A DNA stretch of 64,000 nt from Marivirga atlantica (GTDB lineage: Bacteria; Bacteroidota; Bacteroidia; Cytophagales; Cyclobacteriaceae): contig NZ_JAERQG010000001.1 in the NCBI RefSeq assembly GCF_016734805.1, forward strand, positions 930,001 to 994,000. The letters run 5' to 3'. This document shows, piece by piece, positions 16,406-26,564 of this stretch (positions are counted from its first letter, which is position 1; each line of letters starts with the position of its first letter). The translations under genes and the position numbers were made by a program. Below the pieces are notes generated by a model. It was given only the letters and a program-made list of their open reading frames with translations, searched no databases and had not been told where the DNA came from.

Positions 16406-18115
16406 TTATATTCTGCGGATATCTTTTACAACAAGCTGTAAAGATTTTGTTCCATTAAACTCATTCATTTGGATAGTGAAGGCTATTTCAAAGTCATTTT
16501 GATTGTTTAAAATGGGTAAAGCGTCCCGCATGCCAAAAGCTAAAGCAGTGAATTCCACCTTGCCATGTTTATCTTTAACATTAAACTTAAGATGTTGTTC
16601 TTTTAAAATTTTCACCTCGCTGACCAATTCCAAATCTTTTGCTGCAAATACAGGCTGCATATTGTTAGGTCCGTAAGGATCCATTTGACTAAGAATACCG
16701 AAAAACTTATCAGTAATCTGATCCAGGGCTATGTAGCTGTCAACTTTTACTTTCGGGATAAGGTCTTCATCATTGATGGTTCGCGAAACTTCCTGCTCAA
16801 ATTTTTCTACAAAAGCGTTAATGTTTTCAATGGGCATTGTTAAACCTGCTGCATATTTATGTCCACCATATTGACTTAATAAATCTGCACAATTACTAAT
16901 GGCCTGGTGAATATCAAAACCATGTACAGAACGTGCAGAGCCTGTGGCCTGCCCATTAGATTCGGTTAGAATAATAGTAGGTCGGTAATACTTTTCAATA
17001 CAACGTGAGGCGACTATGCCAATCACCCCCTTATGCCAATTTTTTTGATACAGTACGGTAGTCTTAGCTTTTAAATTCTTTTCAGTACTTTCAATAATTT
17101 GAATTGCTTCTTTTGTGATGCCTTGGTCAAAATCCTTTCTTCGGTTATTCTTATCACCAACTTGCTGAGCTATTAACATAGCCTCTTCCTCATTTTTCGC
17201 AATGAGTAGTTTAACGGCTAAATGTGCATGATCAATTCTACCTGCAGCATTAATTCTGGGACTTACCTGAAATACCAGATGAGATATTTCGACTTTAGAC
17301 TTTACACCTCCTAAATGAAGCAATGCTTTAATGCCTGGTTTTGGGTTGAAATTTATTTTTTCTAAGCCGTAGAAAGCCAATGTTCTGTTTTCACCAGTAA
17401 CGGAGACGATATCAGCAGCAATGCTCACTGCCACTAAATCTAAATATTCATAAGCTACATATTCAGCTAAATTTAACTTAGTACATAGAGCTTGAATGAG
17501 CTTAAAACCAACTCCACAACCTGATAATTCTTTAAAAGGATATTTACAGTCTGTTTGCTTAGGGTCTAATACTGCTAAAGCGGGAGGTAGTTCCTTTCCT
17601 GGTAAATGGTGGTCGCAAATGATGACATCAATACCTAATTCTTTGGCATAGCGTATCAACTCCACCGCTTTAATACCGCAGTCGAGCGTAATTATTAAAC
17701 TTATGTTATTTTCTTTAGCGTAATCAATGCCTTGTTTTGATAGACCGTAACCTTCTAAGTATCTGTCAGGAATGTAATAGGTTAAATGAGTGTACTGAGA
17801 ATTTAAGAAACTATACATGCTGGCAACTGCGGTGGTGCCATCAACATCATAATCTCCATAGACCATTATGGATTCATTTTGGTCAAAAGCAGTCAGAATT
17901 CTTTCTACCGCCTTATCCATATCCTTCATTTTGAAAGGATCATGCAGTTCTTCCAATTGTGGTCTAAAGAATGCTTTGGCTTCATCAAAAGAGATTATTC
18001 CTCTTTGTACTAAAATTTTAGCTAAAGTAGGATTAACATTAATTGATTTTGATAGATCAGTTACCTGATTTTCATCAACCTCTTCAGCTAAAACCCATTT
18101 CTTTTCTACCTGCAT
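16406..18115 (-). CDS. recJ: Single-stranded-DNA-specific exonuclease RecJ
   Basis: A 5'-3' ssDNA exonuclease acting in recombinational and mismatch repair. The 569 residues contain DHH-family motif I VYGDYDVDGTTA (D88, D90, D92), motif II ITLDCGI, motif III ICDHHLPG (D168, H169, H170), and the DHHA1 signature GQATGSARSVHGFDI with GGHKYAAG. A C-terminal OB-fold region follows. Length matches the family. A TATCTTTG element ends four bases before the ATG, so the mRNA may be leaderless. Confidence 0.95.
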   Translation of the reverse strand: MQVEKKWVLAEEVDENQVTDLSKSINVNPTLAKILVQRGIISFDEAKAFFRPQLEELHDPFKMKDMDKAVERILTAFDQNESIMVYGDYDVDGTTAVASMYSFLNSQYTHLTYYIPDRYLEGYGLSKQGIDYAKENNISLIITLDCGIKAVELIRYAKELGIDVIICDHHLPGKELPPALAVLDPKQTDCKYPFKELSGCGVGFKLIQALCTKLNLAEYVAYEYLDLVAVSIAADIVSVTGENRTLAFYGLEKINFNPKPGIKALLHLGGVKSKVEISHLVFQVSPRINAAGRIDHAHLAVKLLIAKNEEEAMLIAQQVGDKNNRRKDFDQGITKEAIQIIESTEKNLKAKTTVLYQKNWHKGVIGIVASRCIEKYYRPTIILTESNGQATGSARSVHGFDIHQAISNCADLLSQYGGHKYAAGLTMPIENINAFVEKFEQEVSRTINDEDLIPKVKVDSYIALDQITDKFFGILSQMDPYGPNNMQPVFAAKDLELVSEVKILKEQHLKFNVKDKHGKVEFTALAFGMRDALPILNNQNDFEIAFTIQMNEFNGTKSLQLVVKDIRRI

Positions 18116-18119
18116 TTTG

Positions 18120-18127
18120 CAAAGATA
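18120..18127 (-). promoter_or_regulatory. -7 promoter element abutting the recJ start
   Basis: TATCTTTG on the minus strand is followed by CAAA and then the recJ ATG. The spacing is the same as in front of the pseudouridine synthase gene at 10329-10336. No TTTG lies at -33. Confidence 0.42.
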
Positions 18128-18180
18128 ATATGATCAACCGAGTTTAGTAGTTGGTTTGATGTACTTCTTAGTTGGTGAAG

Positions 18181-21100
18181 TTATTCACCGACCATAACAA
18201 AAGCACCCCAATAGAAAGGGTCTTTGTACTTATCTTTAGTGAAGTTTTGAGCCATTAAGAATGCCTCTTGTTTGGTCTTACCGCCTAACCAATGCTTGTA
18301 AAATTCTGTCATTAGTTCTTGAGTGGCGGCATCATCTACAGACCATAAACTCATAATGATTGCATCTGCACCTGCTACAAAGAAAGCTCTTCTTAGTCCG
18401 TAAACCCCTTCACCATTTTTTAAATCGCCCAAGCCTGTTTCACAGGCTGATAAGATGACTAGCTCTGTGGCATTTAAATTTAAATTCATGGCTTCATAAG
18501 CTGTTAAAATCCCATCTTGACCAGTCTCTTCATCTACTCCGGATGTTATAAATGAATTGGCTCCAGCTAAAATCATCCCGGACTTTAATAGAGGGTTTTG
18601 TGCATATTTATCATCAGCCGATTCAACTTCAGATTCAGCATCTTCCAAAAAGAAACCATGTGTAGCAATGTGAAGCACTTTAGGATTGTTAACCCGTTTT
18701 ACGGCTAATTCATCAGCCTCGTTAGCAAGGTTCACTTTAGGTGCATCATTGGTGAGTTCTTGATAAAGGATGTTAATTTTTTCAACCTCTTCTTTTGTGC
18801 CTGGTAGAGCAGTTACTAATGAATTTCCTCTAATGTAGCGCGATAAACTTCCTCTTAAACCTCTATCAAGACTTACGTTATTAGCGATTTCTGAGGCATC
18901 AACCTGCTGTGTTTCATCCTTATTATCCAATCCTTTGTTATAGTTAGGAAAACCGAATAAGGCCGATTTCCCTGCATCTGCATATTTCGAATTGTCAGGA
19001 TTTCTTAGGGCTATCAAATCTTTTGTGTTGGTGAGCAACTGGATATTCTGCTCTTCCAACACATATTTTTGTGTTTCATTATTATAAAGCGAGTTGATAC
19101 TTATCTGATTGTAGATACCATCTGGTGATAAATAGATCAAATTGTATTTACTGGTTTTGGCCGCTATAGGTTTCCAGTACTGGCTGTAGCTGTATTTGTC
19201 CTGAACTTTATATTTAATAGCATTTTTATAATTCTTGATATATTTATTTTCTAGATCAACTCCATTTTCAAACAGCACTAATTTGGGGTTTTTAACCTCT
19301 TTGTCTATAAGTAAAGCTGCATAGAAAACCTTGTCTACAAATTGCCCGCTGCTATCTGGGATAAATTTTCTAAATCGAATCATTTCAATGGCGGCTTCAC
19401 CCTCTTTCAATTCTTTTTGGATATCCTGCCAAACTAGCTTTTTATTATTGTATGCTTCCGAAAACTCGGCTGACTCTCTGCTTAGCTGCTTCTCTAAAGT
19501 ATTAGCTTTTTGCTGTAAAGAGTCTAGATTTAAGGGGTCTGTTTCTATTTCTTCAGCTGTTAATGAATAGAGCCTTGCAATTTGTTCTTTAGTACCGATC
19601 CAGCTTTCATAAACGCCAATAAGTGTTGAATCGCCACTATTGAAAATTTGGTCTCTTGCTTTTTCAGTAGCATACATAATCAGACCTTTAGTCGCCAGCT
19701 GATAATTATACATGTCAGAAAGCAATTCAGGTTTGTCTTTGTAGTTGTTGATTACAAAGCTGTTATATTCTTCAAAAGTTGGTCTTAAGGTGTTAGTATA
19801 GAAATTAGCCTTTTCTTGCTCGCTTAAGGCAGGGAAATAAGCCTCAATTTGTGCAAAGTAATTGTCGAACGTCTCTTCATAAAATGCCTGTGCTTCTTTG
19901 GTGTTGTTCTCAAACCAATTGAGTTCTGCAAGTTCTTTAGTTGCTTCAGCATACAGCGGATGCGTATTGACCAAGTACTTTTTCCTTATTTTGTAAGCTT
20001 CGTTTAAGTATTTTCGGGCCAGTTTAGCATCATTGGTTTTAAAGTAAATTTTGCCGAGGTTAAATTCATATTTTGAATATTCTGGAGAGCTTTTAGATTT
20101 TTCCAGTTGGAAAATTTTCTTGGCTTCTGTCAAGTCACTAATCGCTTGCTTAAAGTCACCTGTCGCTGCATAGATAGTGCTAGCCCTATTCTTGAGAAAC
20201 TCGGCCTTTTTTATTGGAATTTCTTCTAGCAGGGCTAACGCTTTATTGGAATACGTTTTGGCCGAGTCTATTTCTCCAATATTGAAGAGTATCAAAGCTT
20301 TATTTTGTAGTCTGTTGGCTTCGTTTATGGCCGAAGAAGCTTCAAAGTTGATCTCAGAGATAAGGGCTAATGCTTCATCATAAATTCCCATGCGCCAATA
20401 AAGCATTGCGAGGTTGTTTTTCATGATGTCTATTTGGCTTTCTAGACCGCCAATCTTTTTTGCTAATGCGGTAGCAGAGATATATGATTCTTCGGCCTGA
20501 CCATATTTTGATTTAAGAAAATATAAATCACCGAGGTAAATTGAAGCCTGTAAGTATTGAATGCTGGTTATTCCTAAGTTCTTTCCAATACTATAAGCCT
20601 TGTTAAAGTAGAGGTCCGCTTTGGAATAATTACCTAATTGTAAATAGGCATTTCCCAGTTCTTTATTGATTTCGAAGCTTACATTTTGATTTGGGCTATT
20701 TAGACTATTTAGTGTTGCGATTGCCTGTTTTTCTTTACCGGCATTTGAAAGTATTTTGCTGAGTTCAATTTTTGAAGAGGTAATAATTTCATCTTCAGGT
20801 TCCAGATTTTTTTCATAAAGACTAATGGCAAAGTTTATCTTTTCAATAGCCTTATTAGCTTCACCTAGCAAACTTAAATAGTAAGAAAGGTTATAACTGA
20901 GGTCTGCCATAATAAGAGGATCAGAGTTGGGTAAATCCTTTCTTAACTCAAGCTCTTCTTCCATTATAGTTAAACCCGCTTCGATTTGATCCATCGCTAG
21001 GTAAGCATCTCCTAAAAAATAAAGTAATTCTGCAGAGGTGCTATCTTGATTCTTTTCACTGTATGTTTTTATTTCAGTAGCACTGTTGATAATTTCTTCA

Positions 21101-21219
21101 AATTGTTGCGCATTGAAGAGGGTTTCAATGGCAGAAGGTAGTTCTGAGGACTGACCAACAGCAATTGAAGGACTTAGTGAAACAAGGTAAATAGTCAATA
21201 TGTAGTAAAAACCTTTCAT
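18181..21219 (-). CDS. Secreted TPR-CHAT protein (caspase-like peptidase)
   Basis: A 1012-residue protein with a signal peptide (YYILTIYLVSLSPSIAVGQ), an array of tetratricopeptide repeats over about residues 30-430 (for example KELGNAYLQLGNYSKADLYFNKAYSIGK), a helical linker, and a C-terminal CHAT domain (about 700-1012). The clan CD catalytic dyad is intact: His854 in LHIATHGFFLE and Cys926 in LVILSACETGLG, followed by GVYGLRRAFFVAGADAIIMSLW. CHAT proteins are caspase relatives related to separases and HetF. Export points to the periplasm or surface; the target is unknown. It is divergent from the giant LRR gene with 217 bases between. Confidence 0.9.
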   Translation of the reverse strand: MKGFYYILTIYLVSLSPSIAVGQSSELPSAIETLFNAQQFEEIINSATEIKTYSEKNQDSTSAELLYFLGDAYLAMDQIEAGLTIMEEELELRKDLPNSDPLIMADLSYNLSYYLSLLGEANKAIEKINFAISLYEKNLEPEDEIITSSKIELSKILSNAGKEKQAIATLNSLNSPNQNVSFEINKELGNAYLQLGNYSKADLYFNKAYSIGKNLGITSIQYLQASIYLGDLYFLKSKYGQAEESYISATALAKKIGGLESQIDIMKNNLAMLYWRMGIYDEALALISEINFEASSAINEANRLQNKALILFNIGEIDSAKTYSNKALALLEEIPIKKAEFLKNRASTIYAATGDFKQAISDLTEAKKIFQLEKSKSSPEYSKYEFNLGKIYFKTNDAKLARKYLNEAYKIRKKYLVNTHPLYAEATKELAELNWFENNTKEAQAFYEETFDNYFAQIEAYFPALSEQEKANFYTNTLRPTFEEYNSFVINNYKDKPELLSDMYNYQLATKGLIMYATEKARDQIFNSGDSTLIGVYESWIGTKEQIARLYSLTAEEIETDPLNLDSLQQKANTLEKQLSRESAEFSEAYNNKKLVWQDIQKELKEGEAAIEMIRFRKFIPDSSGQFVDKVFYAALLIDKEVKNPKLVLFENGVDLENKYIKNYKNAIKYKVQDKYSYSQYWKPIAAKTSKYNLIYLSPDGIYNQISINSLYNNETQKYVLEEQNIQLLTNTKDLIALRNPDNSKYADAGKSALFGFPNYNKGLDNKDETQQVDASEIANNVSLDRGLRGSLSRYIRGNSLVTALPGTKEEVEKINILYQELTNDAPKVNLANEADELAVKRVNNPKVLHIATHGFFLEDAESEVESADDKYAQNPLLKSGMILAGANSFITSGVDEETGQDGILTAYEAMNLNLNATELVILSACETGLGDLKNGEGVYGLRRAFFVAGADAIIMSLWSVDDAATQELMTEFYKHWLGGKTKQEAFLMAQNFTKDKYKDPFYWGAFVMVGE

Positions 21220-21375
21220 CTCTTTCGATTTTCCTTTTTCTAAATTAAGAGGTAATTCTCTTTAATTAAGCTAACCTTTTTAAATTAACTTATGAATAAT
21301 GTTAATTTAATTAAAATTTTCGATGAATAAAGTGCTTCAACCCATCAGGTTAACTCTTTATAAAAGTTGATTAGC

Positions 21376-21383
21376 TACCTTTG
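21376..21383 (+). promoter_or_regulatory. Possible -7 element for the LRR cargo gene
   Basis: TACCTTTG fits TAnnTTTG and lies 53 bases before the ATG at 21437, inside the 217-base divergent spacer. I see no TTTG at -33. Confidence 0.4.
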
Positions 21384-21436
21384 ATCTTACATTGTTTTTT
21401 ATTAAGTAGAAATATCATTTTTAGAATTTCAGTTAG

Positions 21437-24400
21437 ATGAAAAAATTTATACTTCTTCCACTAACCTTATTAATGTTTAGTAAGCTGTCTTGGGCACAAT
21501 GTCCCGTTGAAAACTCCTGGTCTTACGGTGCCAGCGGTGAAGCTGAATTTAGCCATACATATTACGAGGGTGAATCTGCCAACATTTTTGCTATTGGTTA
21601 TTTTGAAACGGAAATCACTTTAGGTGGTATTAATTATACCACACCAAATGCAGGTGAAATAGGAAAGTATGTCGCAATTCTAGACACCTTAGGTAATTTA
21701 ATTGATAGCTGGCAGATTATGCCGGGCTTCAATATTGTAGGCGGTGGGGCAAATCAAAGAGGGTATTTTGAGCCTGGCGCTTTTGTCAATAGCTCGGAAA
21801 TCTTTGTTCCAACGACTTATCAGGATGCTGATGGAAATTTTGTTTATGTAGTTGAATCATACGATTTGGCTGGTGGTCAGCAGTGGTCAAAAACTTTTCA
21901 AGGAGGACCAAATGAATATGGCAATTTCGGATTTGATGCTATTGCGATGGATGGTCTTGGAAATTTAATTCTGACCGGAGTTTTTCATGATAAACTTTCT
22001 TTTGACGGAGATCAGGGTGTTGAGGAGGTTGGCACCGATGGAAGTTCAACAGCCTTTATTATGAGTCTTTATGCATTTGATGGCTTTATTGATGTATTTG
22101 TACCTATCACAAGTAATGGCGATATGGAGTTGTTCGGTTTGGAAACGGATGAAAACGATGGTGTCTATGTAAGTGGTAATTCTTACGGAGCAACTTCAAT
22201 TGATATAGATGGAAACGTGACTAATTATACTGGTGGCAATTCAGGCTTTATTTTTAAGATGACTTTCGAATATGAGACTTTCACAGGTACGTTAGACTGG
22301 ATTAACATTTTAGAATCAGATATAGGAGTGGAAATTCCTGCTTTGAAATATGAATATGATCCTCTTGGTAGTTCAAGATTGCATTATGCTGCTGTTGATT
22401 ATCCTGATGATTCAGCGGATGGTACTATTGTAGATTCTAAAGTGGGAGCATTAAATGTGTTCGATGGAGCAACCATATGGCAGCACGAGATGGCTGTTCC
22501 TGGCTGGTATTATTTAACTTATACTTCCTGGTTGGATCCTCAACAACAATCAATATACTATCCTGTATGGGCGAAAAGCGGAGCTCAATTCCAGTCTGAA
22601 TTGTACATGGATGGAACTCTGTTGGAGGATAGCATCAGTAGTCTTGTTATTGTTCAGAAATTTAATACTTCAACGGGTACATCAGAGGTAGTTAGTCCGA
22701 CACTTTATTCTTTTATCGGAGATGTTGCAGTATTAGGTAGTGGAAGCGTTTATGCACAATCTAATTACACAACTGCAGGAGATAATGTTACACTTGGTCA
22801 ACTTAATCCAGCCTCTTACCCGTTTTTTTATGGTTATATTAATAACTCAGGTAGTTCTAATACTACTTTGGATGCCGTTTTAGAAGCTTCAACCAGTTCT
22901 AATGCTGGTACAGTGGTATATCAGTGGTACAAAGACGGTAATGCAATAGCGGGAGCAACTGATCCAACTTATATTCCTGTAGATACAGGTTTCTATAGTG
23001 TTGACATTATCAATACCATTGGTTGTAATTTTAAAACTAAGTCTATTAAAATTACTGAGCTTTCCGACAGGCAACTTGACTCCTTAGCACTTCTTGATTT
23101 CTATGAGATAACTAATGTAAATGATACTTCATGGACAAATACTAGCAACTGGCTTACAGGTACACTTGATAGCTGGTTTGGGGTTACATTGAGTGCTGAT
23201 GGTACCAGAGTTGAAAGTTTAGATTTAAATAATAATAACTTACATGGTAGTATTCCTGCCTCAATCGGAGATTTGACCGGACTTACACGCTTACATCTTT
23301 ATGGAAACAAATTGAGTGGAAATATTCCTATTGAGGTGGGTAATCTTGTAAATCTCCAAGAGTTGATTTTGCATACCAATCCACTTACGGGAAGTATTCC
23401 TGCTGAAATTGGCAATTTAACTAATCTCATCGATCTAAGGTTGTCAGCCACGGAGCTATCTGGAAGTATTCCAACGCAAATAGGTAACTTAACAAACTTG
23501 GAAATTCTTTATTTAGGTTTTTCTCAATATAACGGTGTAATCCCAGCGCAAATCGGTAGTTTGACTAAGCTTCGTGAGCTTGATCTTCAGACAAATCAAT
23601 TTGAAGGACTAATACCTACTGAATTAGGTAACCTAACTGCTCTCCAAACTTTGGTTGCACGCGATAATAACCTTAATGGTGAACTACCTGCCTCATTGGA
23701 GAATTTGAGCAACTTGACTTACATTGATATATCACAGAATAACTTTTCTGGTAATTTTCCTGATATCATCCACTTACCAAATATTGAAAGGATATATGTT
23801 TACGATAACCCATTATTGGTAACGGAAATCCCTACAGACCTAGATCAGTTGACTCAACTAAGGTCCTATCATATTGATTATACAGCAACTATAGGTGGAG
23901 AGCTACCTCAGGTAATATTTGATGCAACTTTTATGGAGTCTTATGGGCTTAGCGGAATGGGTTTTACTGGCAGCTTAACGGAAGCTAATGTGTCTCAATT
24001 AACAAACCTTAATTCACTATATATAAATGGGAATTTATTGACAGGAGATTTACCTCAAGCTTTTGTTGATTTAGCAAATTTAAATGCGCTTGATGTTTCT
24101 AATAACTATTTTACCAGTCTTCCTGATTTTAGTTCAAGTGCTACAATGCAGAGTTTAGTGGTTAATTCTAATCAACTTGATCTGGCAGATCTACTTCCTA
24201 ATGTACAAGGAGACATAGCAAACTTCGTATATGCTCCTCAAAGAAGGATAGGTAGTAATCAAGATGTTACACCAACTGTTGGAAGTGATGTAGCACTTTC
24301 AACAGCTATTGAAGATGTTAATGGAGCTAGTTACCAATGGTTGTTTAATAATGATACGCTTAGTGGCGCGAGTAATGCCAGTTATGATATAATAAATTTC

Positions 24401-26563
24401 AATTCGCTAAAGGCTGGTGCTTACGTACTGCAGGCATCACATCCTGATTTACCTGAATTGGTATTATTATCGGCCTTTATTAATGTGAAAGCCAATATTA
24501 ACGCTTCTCGATTTTATGTAGATAATGATGCTACACATACTGCAGATTTCAGAGATATTTATCAGGCAGTTTCTGCCACTAAAGAGGGTGATACCATTTA
24601 TGTAGCAGGCTCAGAAATATCTTATAACGAAGCTGCAGTTTTTAGTCCTCGCATTATTATAGGGCCAGGCTATTTCATTGAGGAAAATGCAAATACTCAA
24701 TTTAATAAGGAGAGTGCAAAAACGCCTTTTCTTAACATAACGAAAGATGCAAGTGGAACATATGTATATGGTATGGAGGTTGAGGCAATTTACCTTAATA
24801 ATCAATCATCAAGATTGCCTGATACGCTAAAAAATGTACATCTGGAAGGTAATAAGATTGACGTTATCTCTATGGGAGATAAGAATCAGAATATTGCCAT
24901 AACTAGGAATTTCATTAATCTACTTCAGATTAATTCCACAACTCTGTTGGGTGTTAACCGAACATATGATGACATATTTGTTTCAAATAATATAATTGAT
25001 ACGGTAACTACCCTTTTTGCTGAAATTAGTGCTGCAGAAAATGGTTTAAATAATTTCAATTTTGATTTCAATACCATCAAATATGTTTCTGATAGCATCA
25101 ATGATGTAGCTTTTAACAATAACATTATTGATGTTAACCTAAGCGGTAATTCAAGTGGAAGTGGAAATATCACTTTTGGTGAGGCCAACTTTACCAATGC
25201 GTCTGGAAGTCTTACTTTCGATAATGATTTTATCCCTCAGAATAATACCCTTAATAAAGGTGCTTTTGGTGGTGATTCCCCCTATATTCTTAGTGGGTTA
25301 CCTCCATTACCCCACGTTTACGATGTTGTAATAGGACCAAGGTTATCGGCAACTGTAAGTGCGGCTAATCAAAATGGAAATAATATAAGTTCAATAAGGT
25401 ATCTTTTCCGAAGAAATAATGTTAACTCTAACGCTTATAATGCTAGTGGTTTTGATGCAGGGCAGGATATTAGCATTCAATTTCTACCTAACAGAACTGA
25501 ATTAGAAGCAAATCAAAACTATGAGTTGGTTTTAGTCGCAATTGATAATGAAGGTAAGAGAAGTCATAGAACCTACGTGCCTTATGATGCTATCGCGGCC
25601 AACTTATCCGGAAGTGTAATAGACGTAAATGCTTCTGCAGTTAATAGTTCTACAGTAAGACTTTTCGAAATAAACCCTTATGCAGATAAGTATGATACAG
25701 CGGCTGTTCTGGTATTGGAGAATAATAATAATTTCCTTTTTGAGAACCTCATTCTCGGAGACTACATTATACTAGCAGATCCGGATCCTGAAAATCATCC
25801 TGATTTATTACCTACCTATTTGGGTAATACCATCGATTGGGAGCTTGCAGAAACATTGCTTCTGGAAACCAATACTTCAGGAGTAGTAATTGAGGTAGCT
25901 AGCGAACCAGAAGAATTCACTGAACCGGGTTCAACGATTTCTGGGATTATGTTCGAAGATTACGATGATGCTGATAGTTCATTGAGGGTGCTACCTAGAA
26001 GAAGGGTTAGTGGATCAAGTGTGACAATTAGAACTCGTTCCGGATCAGTAAGAGATGGTTCAAGCCTGAGGTTATTAGATGATGGTGATCTGGTAGCCTT
26101 TACCAAAACTGATGAAAATGGTGAGTTTATAATTCCTAATCTGCCTGCTGGTGAATACAGAATTCAGTGTGATTATCCTGGTGTGGAGGTAGATGAAACA
26201 ACTGATATTTTCTTTAGTGTGAGCGGTGATATAAATGAAGAGGTCACCGTTGAGGCAGTGGTTGAAGATGGCAAAATAACCGTTACTGAAACAGGAAGAG
26301 TGACTGCCAACAAACCTAAAGAGGCAACCACTTTCAAATTTTATCCAAACCCCGCCAACTCGTCAATATATTTACAGCTTGAGAATAGCTACAGCAAACA
26401 TAAAGTTCGTATACTAACTGTAAATGGCACTGTTGTGAAGGAAACTGTGATACCTGAAGGGATAAGCACTTTAGATATAAAAGAGTTGAATGCAGGTATT
26501 TATTTGATTCAACTTCAGGATGAAGCCGGTAATTACTTTATCTCTCGCTTAATAAAGGATTAA
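21437..26563 (+). CDS. Giant leucine-rich-repeat protein exported by the type IX system
   Basis: A 1708-residue secreted protein. In order: signal peptide (KFILLPLTLLMFSKLSWAQ); a beta-rich region with propeller-like repeats to about 460; an Ig-like segment near 475-540; plant-type LRRs over about 590-930 with units such as GSIPAEIGNLTNLIDLRL; a second Ig-like segment near 965-1020; a region resembling a parallel beta-helix (about 1040-1290); SdrD-type carboxypeptidase-like modules (about 1400-1620, with GEFIIPNLPAGEYRI); and a T9SS type A sorting domain from about 1631 (FKFYPNPANSSIYL ... GIYLIQL). Probably surface-attached and involved in adhesion or recognition. The function is inferred from domains alone. 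Confidence 0.9.
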   Translation: MKKFILLPLTLLMFSKLSWAQCPVENSWSYGASGEAEFSHTYYEGESANIFAIGYFETEITLGGINYTTPNAGEIGKYVAILDTLGNLIDSWQIMPGFNIVGGGANQRGYFEPGAFVNSSEIFVPTTYQDADGNFVYVVESYDLAGGQQWSKTFQGGPNEYGNFGFDAIAMDGLGNLILTGVFHDKLSFDGDQGVEEVGTDGSSTAFIMSLYAFDGFIDVFVPITSNGDMELFGLETDENDGVYVSGNSYGATSIDIDGNVTNYTGGNSGFIFKMTFEYETFTGTLDWINILESDIGVEIPALKYEYDPLGSSRLHYAAVDYPDDSADGTIVDSKVGALNVFDGATIWQHEMAVPGWYYLTYTSWLDPQQQSIYYPVWAKSGAQFQSELYMDGTLLEDSISSLVIVQKFNTSTGTSEVVSPTLYSFIGDVAVLGSGSVYAQSNYTTAGDNVTLGQLNPASYPFFYGYINNSGSSNTTLDAVLEASTSSNAGTVVYQWYKDGNAIAGATDPTYIPVDTGFYSVDIINTIGCNFKTKSIKITELSDRQLDSLALLDFYEITNVNDTSWTNTSNWLTGTLDSWFGVTLSADGTRVESLDLNNNNLHGSIPASIGDLTGLTRLHLYGNKLSGNIPIEVGNLVNLQELILHTNPLTGSIPAEIGNLTNLIDLRLSATELSGSIPTQIGNLTNLEILYLGFSQYNGVIPAQIGSLTKLRELDLQTNQFEGLIPTELGNLTALQTLVARDNNLNGELPASLENLSNLTYIDISQNNFSGNFPDIIHLPNIERIYVYDNPLLVTEIPTDLDQLTQLRSYHIDYTATIGGELPQVIFDATFMESYGLSGMGFTGSLTEANVSQLTNLNSLYINGNLLTGDLPQAFVDLANLNALDVSNNYFTSLPDFSSSATMQSLVVNSNQLDLADLLPNVQGDIANFVYAPQRRIGSNQDVTPTVGSDVALSTAIEDVNGASYQWLFNNDTLSGASNASYDIINFNSLKAGAYVLQASHPDLPELVLLSAFINVKANINASRFYVDNDATHTADFRDIYQAVSATKEGDTIYVAGSEISYNEAAVFSPRIIIGPGYFIEENANTQFNKESAKTPFLNITKDASGTYVYGMEVEAIYLNNQSSRLPDTLKNVHLEGNKIDVISMGDKNQNIAITRNFINLLQINSTTLLGVNRTYDDIFVSNNIIDTVTTLFAEISAAENGLNNFNFDFNTIKYVSDSINDVAFNNNIIDVNLSGNSSGSGNITFGEANFTNASGSLTFDNDFIPQNNTLNKGAFGGDSPYILSGLPPLPHVYDVVIGPRLSATVSAANQNGNNISSIRYLFRRNNVNSNAYNASGFDAGQDISIQFLPNRTELEANQNYELVLVAIDNEGKRSHRTYVPYDAIAANLSGSVIDVNASAVNSSTVRLFEINPYADKYDTAAVLVLENNNNFLFENLILGDYIILADPDPENHPDLLPTYLGNTIDWELAETLLLETNTSGVVIEVASEPEEFTEPGSTISGIMFEDYDDADSSLRVLPRRRVSGSSVTIRTRSGSVRDGSSLRLLDDGDLVAFTKTDENGEFIIPNLPAGEYRIQCDYPGVEVDETTDIFFSVSGDINEEVTVEAVVEDGKITVTETGRVTANKPKEATTFKFYPNPANSSIYLQLENSYSKHKVRILTVNGTVVKETVIPEGISTLDIKELNAGIYLIQLQDEAGNYFISRLIKD

Positions 26564-26564
26564 A

